Of a stretch of 64,000 bases of DNA, positions 11,200 through 22,702 are shown in pieces. Made by a program: the position numbers and the translations under genes. The notes below the pieces were generated by a model. That model was not told the DNA's origin. It was given only the letters and a program-made list of their open reading frames with translations, and did no database searches. Location of the stretch: NCBI GenBank assembly GCA_017163975.1, contig JAFFSR010000246.1, forward strand, positions 789,501 to 853,500, written 5' to 3'. How positions within the stretch are numbered: the first letter of the stretch is position 1; the number at the start of each line of letters is the position of its first letter. This DNA comes from Anastatus disparis (taxonomy: Eukaryota; Arthropoda; Insecta; Hymenoptera; Eupelmidae).

Positions 11200-11997
11200 A
11201 CAAGTAGCTGTAAAAAATAAACTGTTAATATGAATTTTTTTTAAGAATTAGATAAATCAAAATATAATGAACATATTGTAATATGGTTAATTTTATTGTA
11301 ATATATTCAAAAAGCTATTTTATAAAAAATACTAAATATTTGTTTAATTTTAAAAACTTTTAGAAAAAAAAACTTTTACAGTAAAAATAAATATCTTAAA
11401 TGAAAAATTTATAATATTTTTTAACAAACATATCATGCAATTTATAATTAAATTAAGATTTATTAAGTTATTAAAAAAAAATTTTTAGTAATAAACACAA
11501 AAATAAAATAAACTTATTTTTTACTCCCAAATTTATTGTATATTAACGAAATTGCAGAATGAACTGAACAATAACTTTTATTTAAAAAAGTAAAATATAC
11601 GCTATTATATTCAGAATGATTTTATTTCAGAACTATATGTAGAAATTTTGTATAATCGAAAGAAAACGCGTCCAATGATGTGACCTGTACCACATACGTT
11701 GGTTTACTGAGTGCAAAGGACGCTCGAAATAAAATTGAACCCGAAATTTAATAATGACCTTGCTCTTGGGTTTCTTTTATACTTACGAACTTAAATAAAT
11801 TTTATTTACTTGAAATAATAAAATTATAAATATAATATTTTCTTATTCTTATTATAATTTTAAGTAATAAATAATAATTTTAATAAAAAATTGAATAAAT
11901 AATTGAAATTAGAATAAAAATTACAATAAATTTCTTTTTCAAGTTTAGTTAATAATGTTTTAGTAAAAAGTTTTGAATAGTTAAGAAAAATATAAGT

Positions 11998-12000
<3 letters not shown>

Positions 12001-12035
<35 letters not shown>

Positions 12036-12045
12036 ATATATATCA
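12001..12045. repeat. (TA)n microsatellite
   Basis: Nearly uninterrupted TA dinucleotides inside palindromic element 1. Confidence 0.9.
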
Positions 12046-12315
12046 GTAACAATTCAACGAACTCATATCTTAAAAATCAAGAAGAAATAAAATATAAAAT
12101 AAAATACTTACGAATTGAAAGTTTGAGCGTAAAGCAGGGTTCAATGAACTCATACAATAACACACGCACTTTAATTATACTTCTCTTCTTTTAACGAACA
12201 TAACATAGAAATACTTTACAACGAAATAGAAATAATTTTTAATTCTTTATAAAATAAATATTTATATTAGGTATACATGACTATTAAAATAATAATAATA
12301 ATAAAAATAAAACTA

Positions 12316-12851
12316 TTTTAAGGTAGTTCTATTGATTTTTGACTTTTCTATAGAATTTTTTGAAATTGAAATATGTTGTAAATTAAGATTTACGTTTTAC
12401 AATGGTATTTTGATTTGGGTGGATATCCACCTTCATCTTTTAGATATTTTAGTTTAAACTTTGCTGAATTTAACATGAGAGTATATGGGTGAAGCGCTTG
12501 AAACGTAACATTTTATAAGATTGTGTAAAAAGTTTTCTATAGATTTCAAAGAAATTAAAATATATTATACTTCAGATCTCAAGGATTAAAATGGTACCTT
12601 GTAGATTATAGCAATCTACCCTCAATTCTGAAATAAAAGGAAAATAATGTCCTTACTCTATATTAATTTACACGTAAACATGCTGTCTTACGATTTGCAT
12701 TGTGTATACTTACAGATTCTGCGCACAAACATGTTTTTGAATTATTGTGCAAACACAGAACTCAACCAATTTCTCTTTCGTATAGTGTGGATTTGTAAGA
12801 AACATATTACTTCACAATGAGAACCACTGGACCAATAGAACTACCTTAAAA
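12316..12851. mobile_element. 536-bp MITE
   Basis: Exact 19-bp terminal inverted repeats TTTTAAGGTAGTTCTATTG (12316-12334) and its complement (12833-12851). No coding. Inside, TTTTCTATAGA-containing modules at about 12345 and 12533 look like a diverged direct duplication of about 190 bp. The target duplication is not certain. Inserted in the centre of palindromic element 1. Confidence 0.7.
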
Positions 12852-12897
12852 GTAAAAAATGCTGAAAGGCATTTAAAAATAATGTGAAGGCTTTCAT

Positions 12898-13450
12898 GAT
12901 AAGAGATATGTTTTTATTAATAATATTGTTTAAAAAAGAAAATAATTAAATTTTTTAGAAAAAAAGATATTATGTATCATAAAATTATTAATACAAACGT
13001 TCCATTAATGTAAAATATGAAATAAATTATTTTTTTTATATATATTGTTTATAATAAATTAATTTGTTTTGTTAAATAAAACAAAAATGACGGTACTTAA
13101 TATTATCTCGCACAACCCCAGATCAAAAAAAGAAACGTTAAATTCGTTGAATATTCAAGGTCAAAAGCTCTTTTTTAATAATGTCAGGATTTTTATCATA
13201 AGAGCAATGTTTGTATTAATTATTAGCGTGTAAAAAAGATAATAATCTAAATTTTTCATAAAATAAATGAAACTTATTTATAAGATTATAAAAATAAACA
13301 TTACAAGTATATAAAAAATGAAAAAAATATATGCATATATTTTTTGTTATTGTTTATAACCAATTAATTTATTTATATCATTAAACAAGTATAACGACTA
13401 TTAATATTATCTCGCGCTACCCCAGATTAAAAAAAGAAACATCAAAATCG
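12898..13450. repeat. Diverged tandem duplication, period about 300 bp
   Basis: Two related copies: one ends at AATATTATCTCGCACAACCC near 13105-13125, the other at AATATTATCTCGCGCTACCC near 13408-13428. Similarity runs back through TTATTGTTTATAA and ATCATAAGAG-type words. The second copy is part of the right arm of palindromic element 1; the first lies just inside it. Confidence 0.6.
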
Positions 13451-14237
13451 GTTAATATTTCACTGAGATATAGAAAATTTTTTCACATAAGACAAATTTG
13501 AAGTAATCGAAAAAATTTTTTCTGTACTTGCGAAAGATGACGCGTTCCTTCCCTCTTCAAAAAGAATTGAAACTATACATACTTAAAAACAATCTTTTAA
13601 AGTTTCAAAAAACTGATTTTAATATCAGAAATGATTTTATATCAAAGTTCAAGTATTAAAGGATCTGTCATTAAAATTTCATTCCTTAATCTTTGTAAAT
13701 AAACAAATGGCGAATTCAAAAAAAAAAAAAATTATCTCAGATCCTAATTATTATAGAATAACGTTTTTTTTTTAAATAAGCGTTAAAATTTAAGCAACAA
13801 GAATAAAAAAGTTGCATTTTAATATTTTCATTTTTTCATATATAAATTTAAAAAACAATTAAGAAAAAAAATTTTTTTTTTCGATCGCCATTTAAACAGC
13901 GAATATAATAAAAATGTCAATCAAACTTTTTATTTCCACTAAATATAAGTGTCAAAGAGCATAAATGACAATGGTCATTTCTTTCTAAAATGACCGCAAT
14001 AGGGTCCATTTAAAGCCTACATTTTACCTCTTTTTAGTGAACAAATTGAATATCTCATATACAAATTAATATTTTTTGCTGAAAAAATTATGGGGACTTA
14101 AGGGTGATAGAAGGCAACTTTTTACAAAGTTACAAGCATGTAGCCCTTTTTTTATGGAATAAAAAATTATTGAAAATTTAACGATTTTTGACTATATTTT
14201 TGCGATTATTTAAATAAATTATTAACGAAATATAATG
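13283..14237. repeat. Right arm of palindromic element 1 (main part)
   Basis: Reverse complement of 9980-10932 with few differences. It stops at TAATG (14233-14237), where the LTR-like insert begins; the last 40 bp or so of the arm resume at 15278. Confidence 0.8.
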
Positions 14238-15277
14238 TTGTAACGTTTTTATTTCCCGCGGGTGGGAAATATTACGTCTTTACCTCCTGTTGCCGGACGC
14301 TTCAGTGAGTGACCAGGGTTCGAGGCAGGAGGTCGGTTAGGACGGACGGTGGAAAGATGAAGGATAATAAACGGGTTGACACGTTTGTTTATACTAGGGA
14401 GTACCAGGGCTTTATTATACTCTGAAACTCATATACTACAACGACGTATAACAATAATAATGAAAAGTAATGAACTTACCTAATTTATATAAATCAAAAT
14501 AACTAAGCTAATATATGTACGCGTCATAACAAAGAAATAAAGATTGAATTTAATATAAGCCACTTGACGGCTTTTATGCGCCTCTTGTTGGCGATAAAAA
14601 TAAATGAAATCAAAAGTAATAGAAATAAACTTTATCTTTAATAATAAGCCGAATTAGACTGACGGCGGTTAACGGCCTGGACGGTTTAAATGAACAAACA
14701 AGAATTTATTATAGTTATAATATCAATAAACTAATCTAATAACGGTGGGTGGACGACACCCTTAATGCGGTAACGGAATACGGCTGAAGGCCTATGATTC
14801 TCTAATGCGCGACCAGATGCACATGAATAGAGTAATCCTGGCTTGCCTTTTTCCGGCGGCGGCAATGGGTGGGAAGCACCCTTAATACTAACTTAATACT
14901 ACGGTTATAATAGGTGGAAAAACACCTTAAAGTTACTATGGATTTATCTTAGACAAAGTGTCTTATATACAGGTCGGCGCGGCGGCTCGGCGGTATATAA
15001 CGGTTCGGTGTAAATCAATCTTAATATCAAATGTTAATTAATAATGAATTAATAAAGTTACTATTTACAAAAACGGCCGGTACGGCAGTTTGGTGGTATA
15101 AACTAATACAATCTTATGTTACGTTAAACTAATCTATTATATACAGCACGGTCGGTACGGCGGTACGATGGTACGGAAGTGCAATGGCGGTTCTCTCGGT
15201 CGCATTTTATCTAAGCCAGCGAGCGCACTCGGCAAAGATTAATTGCGGCTCGACTTGCTTCTAATGGTTTGTCACAT
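14238..15277. mobile_element. Probable solo LTR, 5-bp target duplication
   Basis: A 1040-bp insert, GC-richer than the surroundings, flanked by TAATG at 14233-14237 and 15278-15282. It starts TTGTAACGTTTTTATTTCCC and ends TTTGTCACAT, so LTR-like TG...CA borders lie within one base of each end. It contains repeated CGG-rich words (GGTCGGTACGGCGG near 15150, GGCCGGTACGGC near 15075) and no coding. The duplicated 5-mer and lack of ORFs fit a solo LTR; the parent family is not known. Confidence 0.55.
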
Positions 15278-15385
15278 TAATGAACTCATTTTTCACTTCA
15301 GTTGCCTGTTACTAATTAAGTCATGCAAAAAGTCTAATTCTACAGGACTATATACAAAAGTTAGAGCAGACCCGAAAGATTTGAG

Positions 15386-15453
15386 GACGAGCAAACAATT
15401 CTATTTCAGAGAAAAATATAAAATTTTCATAGAATAGAATCGTTTGCTCGTCT
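15386..15453. repeat. Short near-perfect hairpin
   Basis: GACGAGCAAACAATTCTATT (15386-15405) pairs with AATAGAATCGTTTGCTCGTC (15434-15453), 19 of 20, with a 28-nt loop. It could fold as an RNA hairpin, but no promoter or conservation evidence exists. Confidence 0.55.
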
Positions 15454-16722
15454 TTAAGGTGTGTCATGAGCGGGTTACGCTTGAAAATAGTACCTTAAAC
15501 ATACAAATAAAAGTAGAAACTCAGAGCTTTACAACAGTATAAAAAACTAATGGTGACAACCATCAAATAAATGAGTAAAATTATATTAATAATATGTTAC
15601 TTTAACATGTAAGCTTATGGAATTGAATACAAAATTATTCATTATTTTCAAATAAAAATATAGATATGTATAAAATGGTGATCAGTTATTAGCTCTTTTT
15701 GTTAAGATTAAAATGAGCTTTTCTTTAAATTGGGTTCATCATTGAAAAAATTTTTTATTGATTATTAACTATAAAAAATATTTGTTTTTGTGTACTATCA
15801 CAATTGTACGGTTAGAGTTGAATCGAATGCTAGAAGAAAACACGGATAACATATGGAGTCATACAGAATATTTAGTTTTTAACAACGTTAACAAAACAAT
15901 GTTGATAGATCTACACTGTAAACAAAATTTGTAATTTTAACACGCATAAGTGTTGCAGATGAAATGCAAATTTTTTTTTGTTAAAATTTAGAAATATTTT
16001 TTGTGTACTTTACGAAGTTAAAATTTTAACACGAAAATTCATGAATAATACAAAATTTTTAATAATAAAATTTGTAAATTTTAAAAATTTATTTATGTTG
16101 AAATAGAATGATTGAAATAATGATAAGATAGCAAAGTTTATTTAAGTAATGACTTTCTCGTACTTCTTTTTGTGAATGTTTTTAATAAAAACCCTAGCGG
16201 ATAAAATAAACAAAACATTTTGAATTATTCCAAAAGTGATTGCAAAAATCTGATAAAGAATTTTGTAAGAATTTGAACGAAACACTCAGAGCATTTGTTT
16301 GTTTCATTTCCTTTCATCCGGATTTTTTTATAAATTTTACAATTATTCTCCACATTATTCAAATGTTTCGAAGTTTTTCAGAAATTTTTTAGAATCGTTG
16401 AGAGTTTGTCAGAAACTTTTTAAATTCCTCTGAAATTTTCATTTTTTTTCAAAATATTTCCGAACATTGTAAGACTTTAGACAAAACACTCATAGTGTTT
16501 CATTTTCTTTTATTTTCTTTTCTCCTGTTTCAGATTTTTTTATAAATTTTACAGTCATTTGTTTTCAATATTCAGAATATTTTGGAGTCGTTCAGAAATT
16601 TTAACACAATGTTCTCTAATTGAAAAATTATTATTTCAATTCTAAGTTTTGAAGCTTTAAAATTTTTAGAATGTTTTTTTCTTCTGCATTTTAATAGATA
16701 CATCTAGTTCATTCGGATATTA
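15454..16722. other. Non-coding AT-rich region with a diverged duplication
   Basis: No coding. About 16270-16420 and 16455-16620 share the order AAACACTCA(G/T)AG, TTTCATTTcctTT and GATTTTTTTATAAATTTTAC, an old tandem duplication of about 180-240 bp. Otherwise A/T-rich. Confidence 0.45.
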
Positions 16723-17503
16723 CCCTGGTAGAAAATTCAGGATAAAAATATGCTCAGTAAATTAACGGCTAACGATATCTTGTCGCGACGCAGTCGTGAT
16801 AAATAACCGATATATACGCGATGAAGTATTGAAGACATTAATTACAATTTCATATATTAGATAAAGAACATAACCCTAAAAACAATTAATTAAAACACCC
16901 CTTTTTGATATTATTTTTTGCACCCGAAATTTGTTATTTAACCATTTCTAATTATATTTTTAAATTAATTTTATATTTTAAATATAAATTATCATCGAAA
17001 AAAATCTTGCGTTAAGTGGGCTCGAACCAGATACTTCGAGCATGCAAAGCGTGAACGTTACCAACTACGCCATGATGACATGCTGTCAATGAATTTTTGA
17101 ATCGTCTACATATATTACAGAATACTTTTAATTTGGTCGAAAATTTTGAGGTTATGATTAAATTTACAGATCATCGACTCGACATTATTATTTGAAAAAA
17201 TAAAATTTATTATATGCATAATAAAATTGATTATGTGCATAACGAAATTTATTATTTTATTCATCATTATTTCTTTTTCTATTCAGGGTATTACATTTCC
17301 TTAATTATTATTTATTATATATTTTTTGTTAATTTTTTTATTATGTTTCTTAGATAAAATATAATTAGAAGGTTGACGATATCCTTCCGATACCATCGTG
17401 ATAATTGATGAACCGGTGTTAGGGTTTATCGCGATATCGATCAGCATAAGATCGCGACCGCCGGTATTATATACTGAATATATGCTTAATGTTTCTACCA
17501 AGG
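16723..17503. mobile_element. TA-flanked element with diverged TIRs
   Basis: The left end CCCTGGTAGAAAATTCAG and the complement of the right end (CCTTGGTAGAAACATTAA) match strongly for 12 bp and weakly for a further 60 bp or so (both include GTCGCG and CGATATC-type words). Each end abuts TA (16721-16722, 17504-17505). No transposase. A tRNA-like sequence lies in the middle. Likely an old Tc1/mariner-type MITE. Confidence 0.5.
17009..17082 (-). tRNA. Degenerate tRNA-like sequence (Ala-TGC-like)
   Basis: On minus, TGGCGTAGTTGG matches the pol III A box and GGTTCGAGCCC the B box. The spacing and a D-stem (GCGT/ACGT) fit a tRNA. A loop TTTGCAT would carry anticodon TGC. The anticodon stem has two mismatches, the T stem is only partly paired and the acceptor arms do not pair, so this is a tRNA pseudogene or tRNA-derived SINE head rather than a working tRNA. 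A run of T follows downstream on minus, near 17003-16998, as in pol III termination. Confidence 0.45.
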
Positions 17504-19394
17504 TAGCTTATGATATTAAACGAAGATTAGAAATATATAGTTACTCATCCATCTAAGATTTTTATAGTATTATTTTTAACATATTGATAGCTAAAAAATC
17601 TATAAAATCTCTCAAGCATTGGAAATTTTTCACAAAATTTCTGAAAATTGACATTTAAAAAAAATTGAAACTGATTGAAAGAAACCGAAATAGATTAAGA
17701 TGAACTGGAATTAACTAAAATTTTTATAACAGTTGATTTTTCTCAGCTAGAAAATGAAACAAAATGAGACATTCAGAAAATTTGCAGGAATTTCAAGGAA
17801 AATTCGAATTTTACTGATTATTTTGTCCAAATTCTCACAAAAATTTTTGGTAAGTTTCATTTTTTTTCATAAATTTTTCATTATTTCTGTAAATTTCTCC
17901 GCTAGGGGAGAGAGATAAGAAAAAAAGAAAAAAGAAAAAAAAATAAAAATAAAAAAAAAATAAATGAAAGATAAAATTATAGATGTATAGGTTAGTGAAT
18001 AGCCAAACAGGGTATTAAGTAAATTTTTTTTTATATTGTCCTTATATCAAATAATCTGCATAACTTATTTATAAAAAAATAATCACTTATTAAAATATCT
18101 TTTTCACGTACGTTATACAGTTTCATGGGTTTTGAAAATGGTGTCCCTTTTTTATTTACAATATCACATATATTCGTTTTTCCAATTAAATATCTCGTTG
18201 GTTTTTTATAAATACCGCAAGTCTTCCATATTTTGTACACAGTACAAACATCATTGATATAAAAAAAAATATCATTGGACCAAAAAAAAGAAAATCTTTC
18301 TCTAATCTGATGCAGATAAATTGATTCGAGCAATTCCTCTCTCGCTTACCTAACTTCTCTATAAGATTCGTGCTGTCTATTCAACTAACAATTTTACTTA
18401 CGCTGTCTCTCTCACTCTTACTTGATCGAGATACACGATGATGTAGCCGCTCAGTTTTCCTTGTCAAATATTATATTTCGACTTTACTATTTATTCTTAT
18501 TCAATATGAGATATAATTTAATTTAATAAATATAATTAGATAAGGTCCGCGGAGGCGTCACAGGCAAGCGACAGAAACAGGTTAAGTGTTAACTACTCTT
18601 TTTTGTATTAAATAATAAAAAATAATAAAAAAGAAACGTTAAATATTAATATTAAAATCAACAACGTAATAATATTAAAATCATGAACGTAATAATACAA
18701 CGAAGATTGGACAAAGATTTACTCGAATTTAATACTGACAATCAGAAGGGGCAAACGGAACGCGGACCAAATTTCTTTACAGTGTGAGCATAGCCACGTC
18801 CGCTCTTAATCAAGAAAGATTTTCTCGAGGCGGTAAACCTTAGCTTCAAAAAATATGAAAACTACTTACAACGACGTATATAAGCTTCCTTTTTCTGAAA
18901 ACAGTGTTTGCTGGAGCACGCCGATGTCAGCCAAAACCAAATCACTGTCAACTAACAAACAACTCTCAAGAAAAGGCTAAACTAAGTATCTCCTTTTTCC
19001 ATTGAAATAGCGACAGCTTTTACTCCACACTAGTATTTAGCGATTAAATTTAAGATGAACTACAAGCAGCAATCTACACTGTAAATGATATAAACCGGAG
19101 AAGCACGGCCAGGTGTGTGCACACATTGACTGCTGGAAAATGTCTGTCATGCCTCTTGGCTGGCTTCGTTCTATTGCGCATGCTGCTCTTCAAATTACGT
19201 GCTTCTTCACGCAGCTTAGACGAGTTGTATGACCGAGCGCGTGTCATGTATTACCTAAGAAGAAGAAAAACGATTCGAAAATTCATTTTCTTGATTGGTA
19301 TTGATTACAGTACAAACAATTTCTTTTTGCAGCTCACAATTCGAGAGACCAGAGTGAAAATCTTGTTGAATTTACGTTATTACGTAAGTATTTT
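17504..19394. other. Non-coding region between TA element and BEL/Pao
   Basis: 17911-17975 is an A/G-rich low-complexity run. An unrecognised 100-codon frame lies at 18031-18333 on minus. 18460-19100 has GC-richer patches (AAGGTCCGCGGAGGCGTCAC at 18542; CGGAACGCGGACC near 18760) that could be LTR or untranslated sequence of the adjacent BEL/Pao element, but no second copy is present to prove this. Confidence 0.35.
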
Positions 19395-22000
19395 TTAACC
19401 ATGAATGATCATACCACCAAAGATTAATAGAAAGTTGGTCTGGATAAATTCCACGAGTAGCGAGATCAGTAAGATCTTTTTAAGTTTTTCCATAGCTCTA
19501 AAAATGAGAAAGAAGCTACTCCTGACTCTAAGCAACGTTCTTTGCAACAAATGACGTCCATTTTATAGCATGAGCAGAAATCCACGATAAAGATACTCGA
19601 GAATCAGTCCGAACCATAATAGAAGTGTCCGAAAAGTTCAAACCTTCTCTTATTTGATTTATTAAACGCACTAATAATAATAATCCGCATGACTCTAATC
19701 GAGGTATGCTTAAAGATTTTACAAAAGCTATTTTAGTTTAAAAAACAAGTGAATGAGCTTTTTCTCTGCCTGCTGATTGTACAACATGAATGTAAATGGA
19801 TGCAGTATATGTCCGCTTCGATGTATCACAATAAACATGTATTTCTAATTTTTTTAAATCAGAAGAATTAAAATCAACCCAACGAGATATTTTAACAATT
19901 CCCAAATGATGAAGAGAAGAATTTAAAATTAATTGAATGATCAAGAAGATCAGCGAGAAAATTTTGACTTCAATCAATACAAGAATCCAAAGATCTTGTC
20001 GGAAAATTTTCGCCGAGACGGATACTGGAGCAATCCAACCAAGAGGATCATATAAACGAGTAATAACTGATAAAATTAAACGTTTTGTCAAACTGAATTA
20101 TTTACAATCAATAGGTGAAACTTTATTCGAAAAAGTATCATCAGAAGTATTCTATAAAACTCCTAAAGTAGAAATATGATCCGTTTCTTGAATCTATTTT
20201 GATTCATTTTTCTGAACATGAAGAAGCAGTATTTAAGGCCTACTTGTTAAGAGAAAACCCTTCGGTTTTTAAAATTCTTATTTATTAATTTTCAACATCA
20301 GAAGCTTGCTTTTCCGTATCAGCTTCAGTAAAGAAATCATCAACGTAAGAAATGTGTTTCGTAACATCAGCTTCAAGTAACAAACGTTCATATTCGTCTG
20401 AAACAAGTTGTTGAAGAATTTGTCAAGATTAGAAGAGTTTACAAGCTGTACTATAAGTTACAACAGTGAGACAAAATTCAGCGATTTACTAATCAGGTTG
20501 AGAGTTCCAAAAAATTCGCTACTAAACAGCATGAGGATTATTGACAATAATTTGTTTAAACATTTTGACAATATCTGCTGTAAAAAGAAATCTGAAATCC
20601 ATTTAATTGAGACTATCCACTAATTTTTCTTTAGTTTGAGACCTGCCTTTAAACAATCGTTGAAAGAGTGTCCTGACTTAGTTTTAGATAATGCATTAAA
20701 AACAACTCGTATTTTTTTAAAAGGATCTAAAGGCCTTATAATATCATGATGAGGTAAAAAATAACTTGGTTCCAAAGATAACAAGCCCGTAGATTTCATA
20801 TGACCAAGCATAAAATAAGAATATTTAGATTGTCATATAGGATCTTTAATAAATTTACGTTCTCCGGTAAGCAAAAAAAAATTATGTGTAAGATCGATTA
20901 GTAGCAAGATAAGTCAGAGTTCCTTTCAGAAAAGGAAGCCGAACTACATATAAACCAGAAGAATTTCTCGTGTATGTTTTAGCAAAATGATCTAAACACC
21001 TTTGATCTTCCGCAGAAAGCGACTTTGTTTGAGAAACTTCTTCTGATTGCCAAAATTTTTGTGAATCACACATAAAACACTCATTAAGAGCTGGCCGAAT
21101 TCGCTGTCCTTGTCTAATTGAGATTTTTGTTATTTACTCAAGTATTAATCGTTGTATCTACAAATTGAAGGTTAAGCGCAATAGATATTATTATTACAAA
21201 TATTTATGCACAAGAAGAAAAAAATCTATCGCTTTGTTTTTGAGTAAGTAACGCGAAAATATTATAAACGTAAACTTTTACTTTGGTGTTACTTACTTTT
21301 CTCAAAAACAAAGCGGTAGATTTTTTTTTTCTTGTGCATAGATGTTCATAATAATAATATCTATTGCGCTTAACCTTTAATTTAAAAATACACCGATTAA
21401 TACTTGAGTAAATAACAAACAACTCAATTGTTACTCGGTCGGTATCATGTTCTACTCCAGCCTGCCGTTAACATGATTTTCATTAACATTTGTGCTGCCG
21501 ACAAAGCTATCAGCAACATTTTGTAACTTAAAGTTCGATTGCAAAGAATATTCAGAAACTACTCGATAATTAAAATCAATATCCCGTAACATTCCCATAG
21601 TATGAAAAGATAAAACTGTAGATAAGTTGTTTTTACAGTTTTTAATAAAAGTATTCCCAGTTAAGACCTAACCAAACGGAGTTAATAAAGCTACTGGTTC
21701 ATGAAAAAAACTATACGACTTTTGTCTTGAAATAAGAATCCAGACATCAGCACCAAAAATAAGATCTATACGTCCAGGATTGGCAAAATCTGGATCTGCA
21801 AGATTAAGCTTGTTAAATGAGCCCAGTCTTTGAGAGGAACTGCTTTATTAGGTATTGATGATGTTAGTTTTCCTAGTAATTAAGCAGAAAGTTACAAAGA
21901 AAAATTCGATTTACGAACTAAATGTAAAGAAAATCCTACTTAATTTTTAGAAGTGCCTGTCCACGGTGGTCCTTGAGTAATATTAACCGTGAAGTTTTTG
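19395..22000 (-). pseudogene. BEL/Pao pol: protease, RT, RNase H
   Basis: Minus-strand coding in order: an aspartic-protease region with DLIFGADVW-like coding near 21790-21730; the RT start with LSAEDQRCLDHFAKTYTRN and YVVRLPF (21020-20930); then LGHMKSTGLL, YFLPHHDIIRPLD and IRVVFNALSKT (20810-20680), typical of BEL/Pao. ITRLYDPLGWIAPV lies near 20060, and RWVDF with IHVYCDTSKRTYTASIY (19880-19800) at the RNase H start. LTDLATRGIYPDQLS-like coding is near 19450. Interrupted by a MITE at 21088-21467 and by many stops and frameshifts. Confidence 0.85.
21088..21467. mobile_element. TTAA-flanked palindromic MITE, copy A
   Basis: 380 bp between TTAA at 21084-21087 and 21468-21471. It is largely palindromic: CAAGTATTAATCG near 21138 against CGATTAATACTTGAG near 21393, and GCGCAATAGATATTATTATT near 21176 against its complement near 21345. 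Almost identical to 28190-28573. Target TTAA fits piggyBac-type mobilisation. It interrupts BEL/Pao pol and has no genuine coding. Confidence 0.82.
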
Positions 22001-22134
22001 CACTTCAGATTTTTTTTTCGGATATGATTTTAGGCACATTTAGGATCCAATTCCAACAAAAACCAAAATCGAAGAATAAACACTTTTTTATGTCTTCACA
22101 TTTTATTTTTTATATGTTTTATATAAAAAAAATT
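22001..22134. other. Short AT-rich junction
   Basis: Between the BEL/Pao protease and the left arm of the POLR3A-bearing unit; no feature seen. Confidence 0.4.
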
Positions 22135-22455
22135 TTTTATTGATAATTTATGAGCTTAATATCTAGAATGTCCTTTACGAATATAATTATATATTATTTA
22201 CATATTTTAAGTGAATATTATTATTAATATATTCAGGAAAATCTAAAGTTATGTAACAATGTAAGCGTAACGTTAAAATTAAGATTTTTTGTAAAACATT
22301 CTAGTGATAAAGACTATGAGAAATAATACGTATTGAAATTATTTGAAGACGTCATTTGAAGTAATTGTAATTAGAAAATACTTCGTATTATTATTCTATA
22401 AGAACACTTAATGTACTTTTGGTATTTCAGTAACGCCAAAAGTACATTTTCCATG

Positions 22456-22618
22456 TTTGGATTCAAAGCTTTGACGGTGAATGTTAGACATTGTCAGAGG
22501 GTTTTCTCAGATTTCGACCATGTAAGTTGTGGTTTAGGATACCCACCATTCAAATGTTTACAAAACCTTGATATCCTAAACCACAACTTACACATCTCAA
22601 ATCCGAAAAAAATGTCTG
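22456..22618. mobile_element. 163-bp insert with 11-bp target duplication
   Basis: Flanked by CATTTTCCATG at 22445-22455 and 22619-22629. The opposite arm of the host element shows the uninterrupted sequence, confirming an insertion. Inside is an inverted repeat, TGTAAGTTGTGGTTTAGGAT at about 22520 and its complement near 22572. No coding; the family is unknown. Confidence 0.7.
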
Positions 22619-22702
22619 CATTTTCCATGTAAAAGATTGTATCAAATAAATTAGATCTTAGAAACAACAGTTGGTTGTTTCTAAGAAGAAAGTATTAAAA
22701 CC

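Larger units (their letters stand above)
9706..15350. mobile_element. Large palindromic element 1
   Basis: Left end TAGTCCAGTAGAATTAG (9706-9722) is matched by CTAATTCTACAGGACTA (15334-15350). Long arms follow: 9738-10932 against 13283-14237 plus 15278-15323, nearly identical inverted copies (for example CGCAAAAATATAGCCAAAAA near 10012 against its complement near 14195). The right arm lacks about 200 bp present in the left and is interrupted by a probable solo LTR. The centre (10933-13282) holds a Cys-rich ORF, a microsatellite and a MITE. The superfamily is not identified; arms over 1 kb are unusual for ordinary cut-and-paste elements. Confidence 0.8.

Noticed and set aside
17009..17082. Functional tRNA-Ala gene
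   Set aside because: Acceptor arms do not pair and the anticodon and T stems have mismatches; kept only as tRNA-like.
18031..18333. 100-codon minus-strand frame
   Set aside because: No family recognised, no conserved motif, AT-rich codons and no neighbouring gene context; chance or deeply decayed sequence cannot be told apart.
19117..19398. 93-codon plus-strand frame
   Set aside because: No recognisable domain; lies at the end of the minus-strand BEL/Pao remnant and looks like chance.
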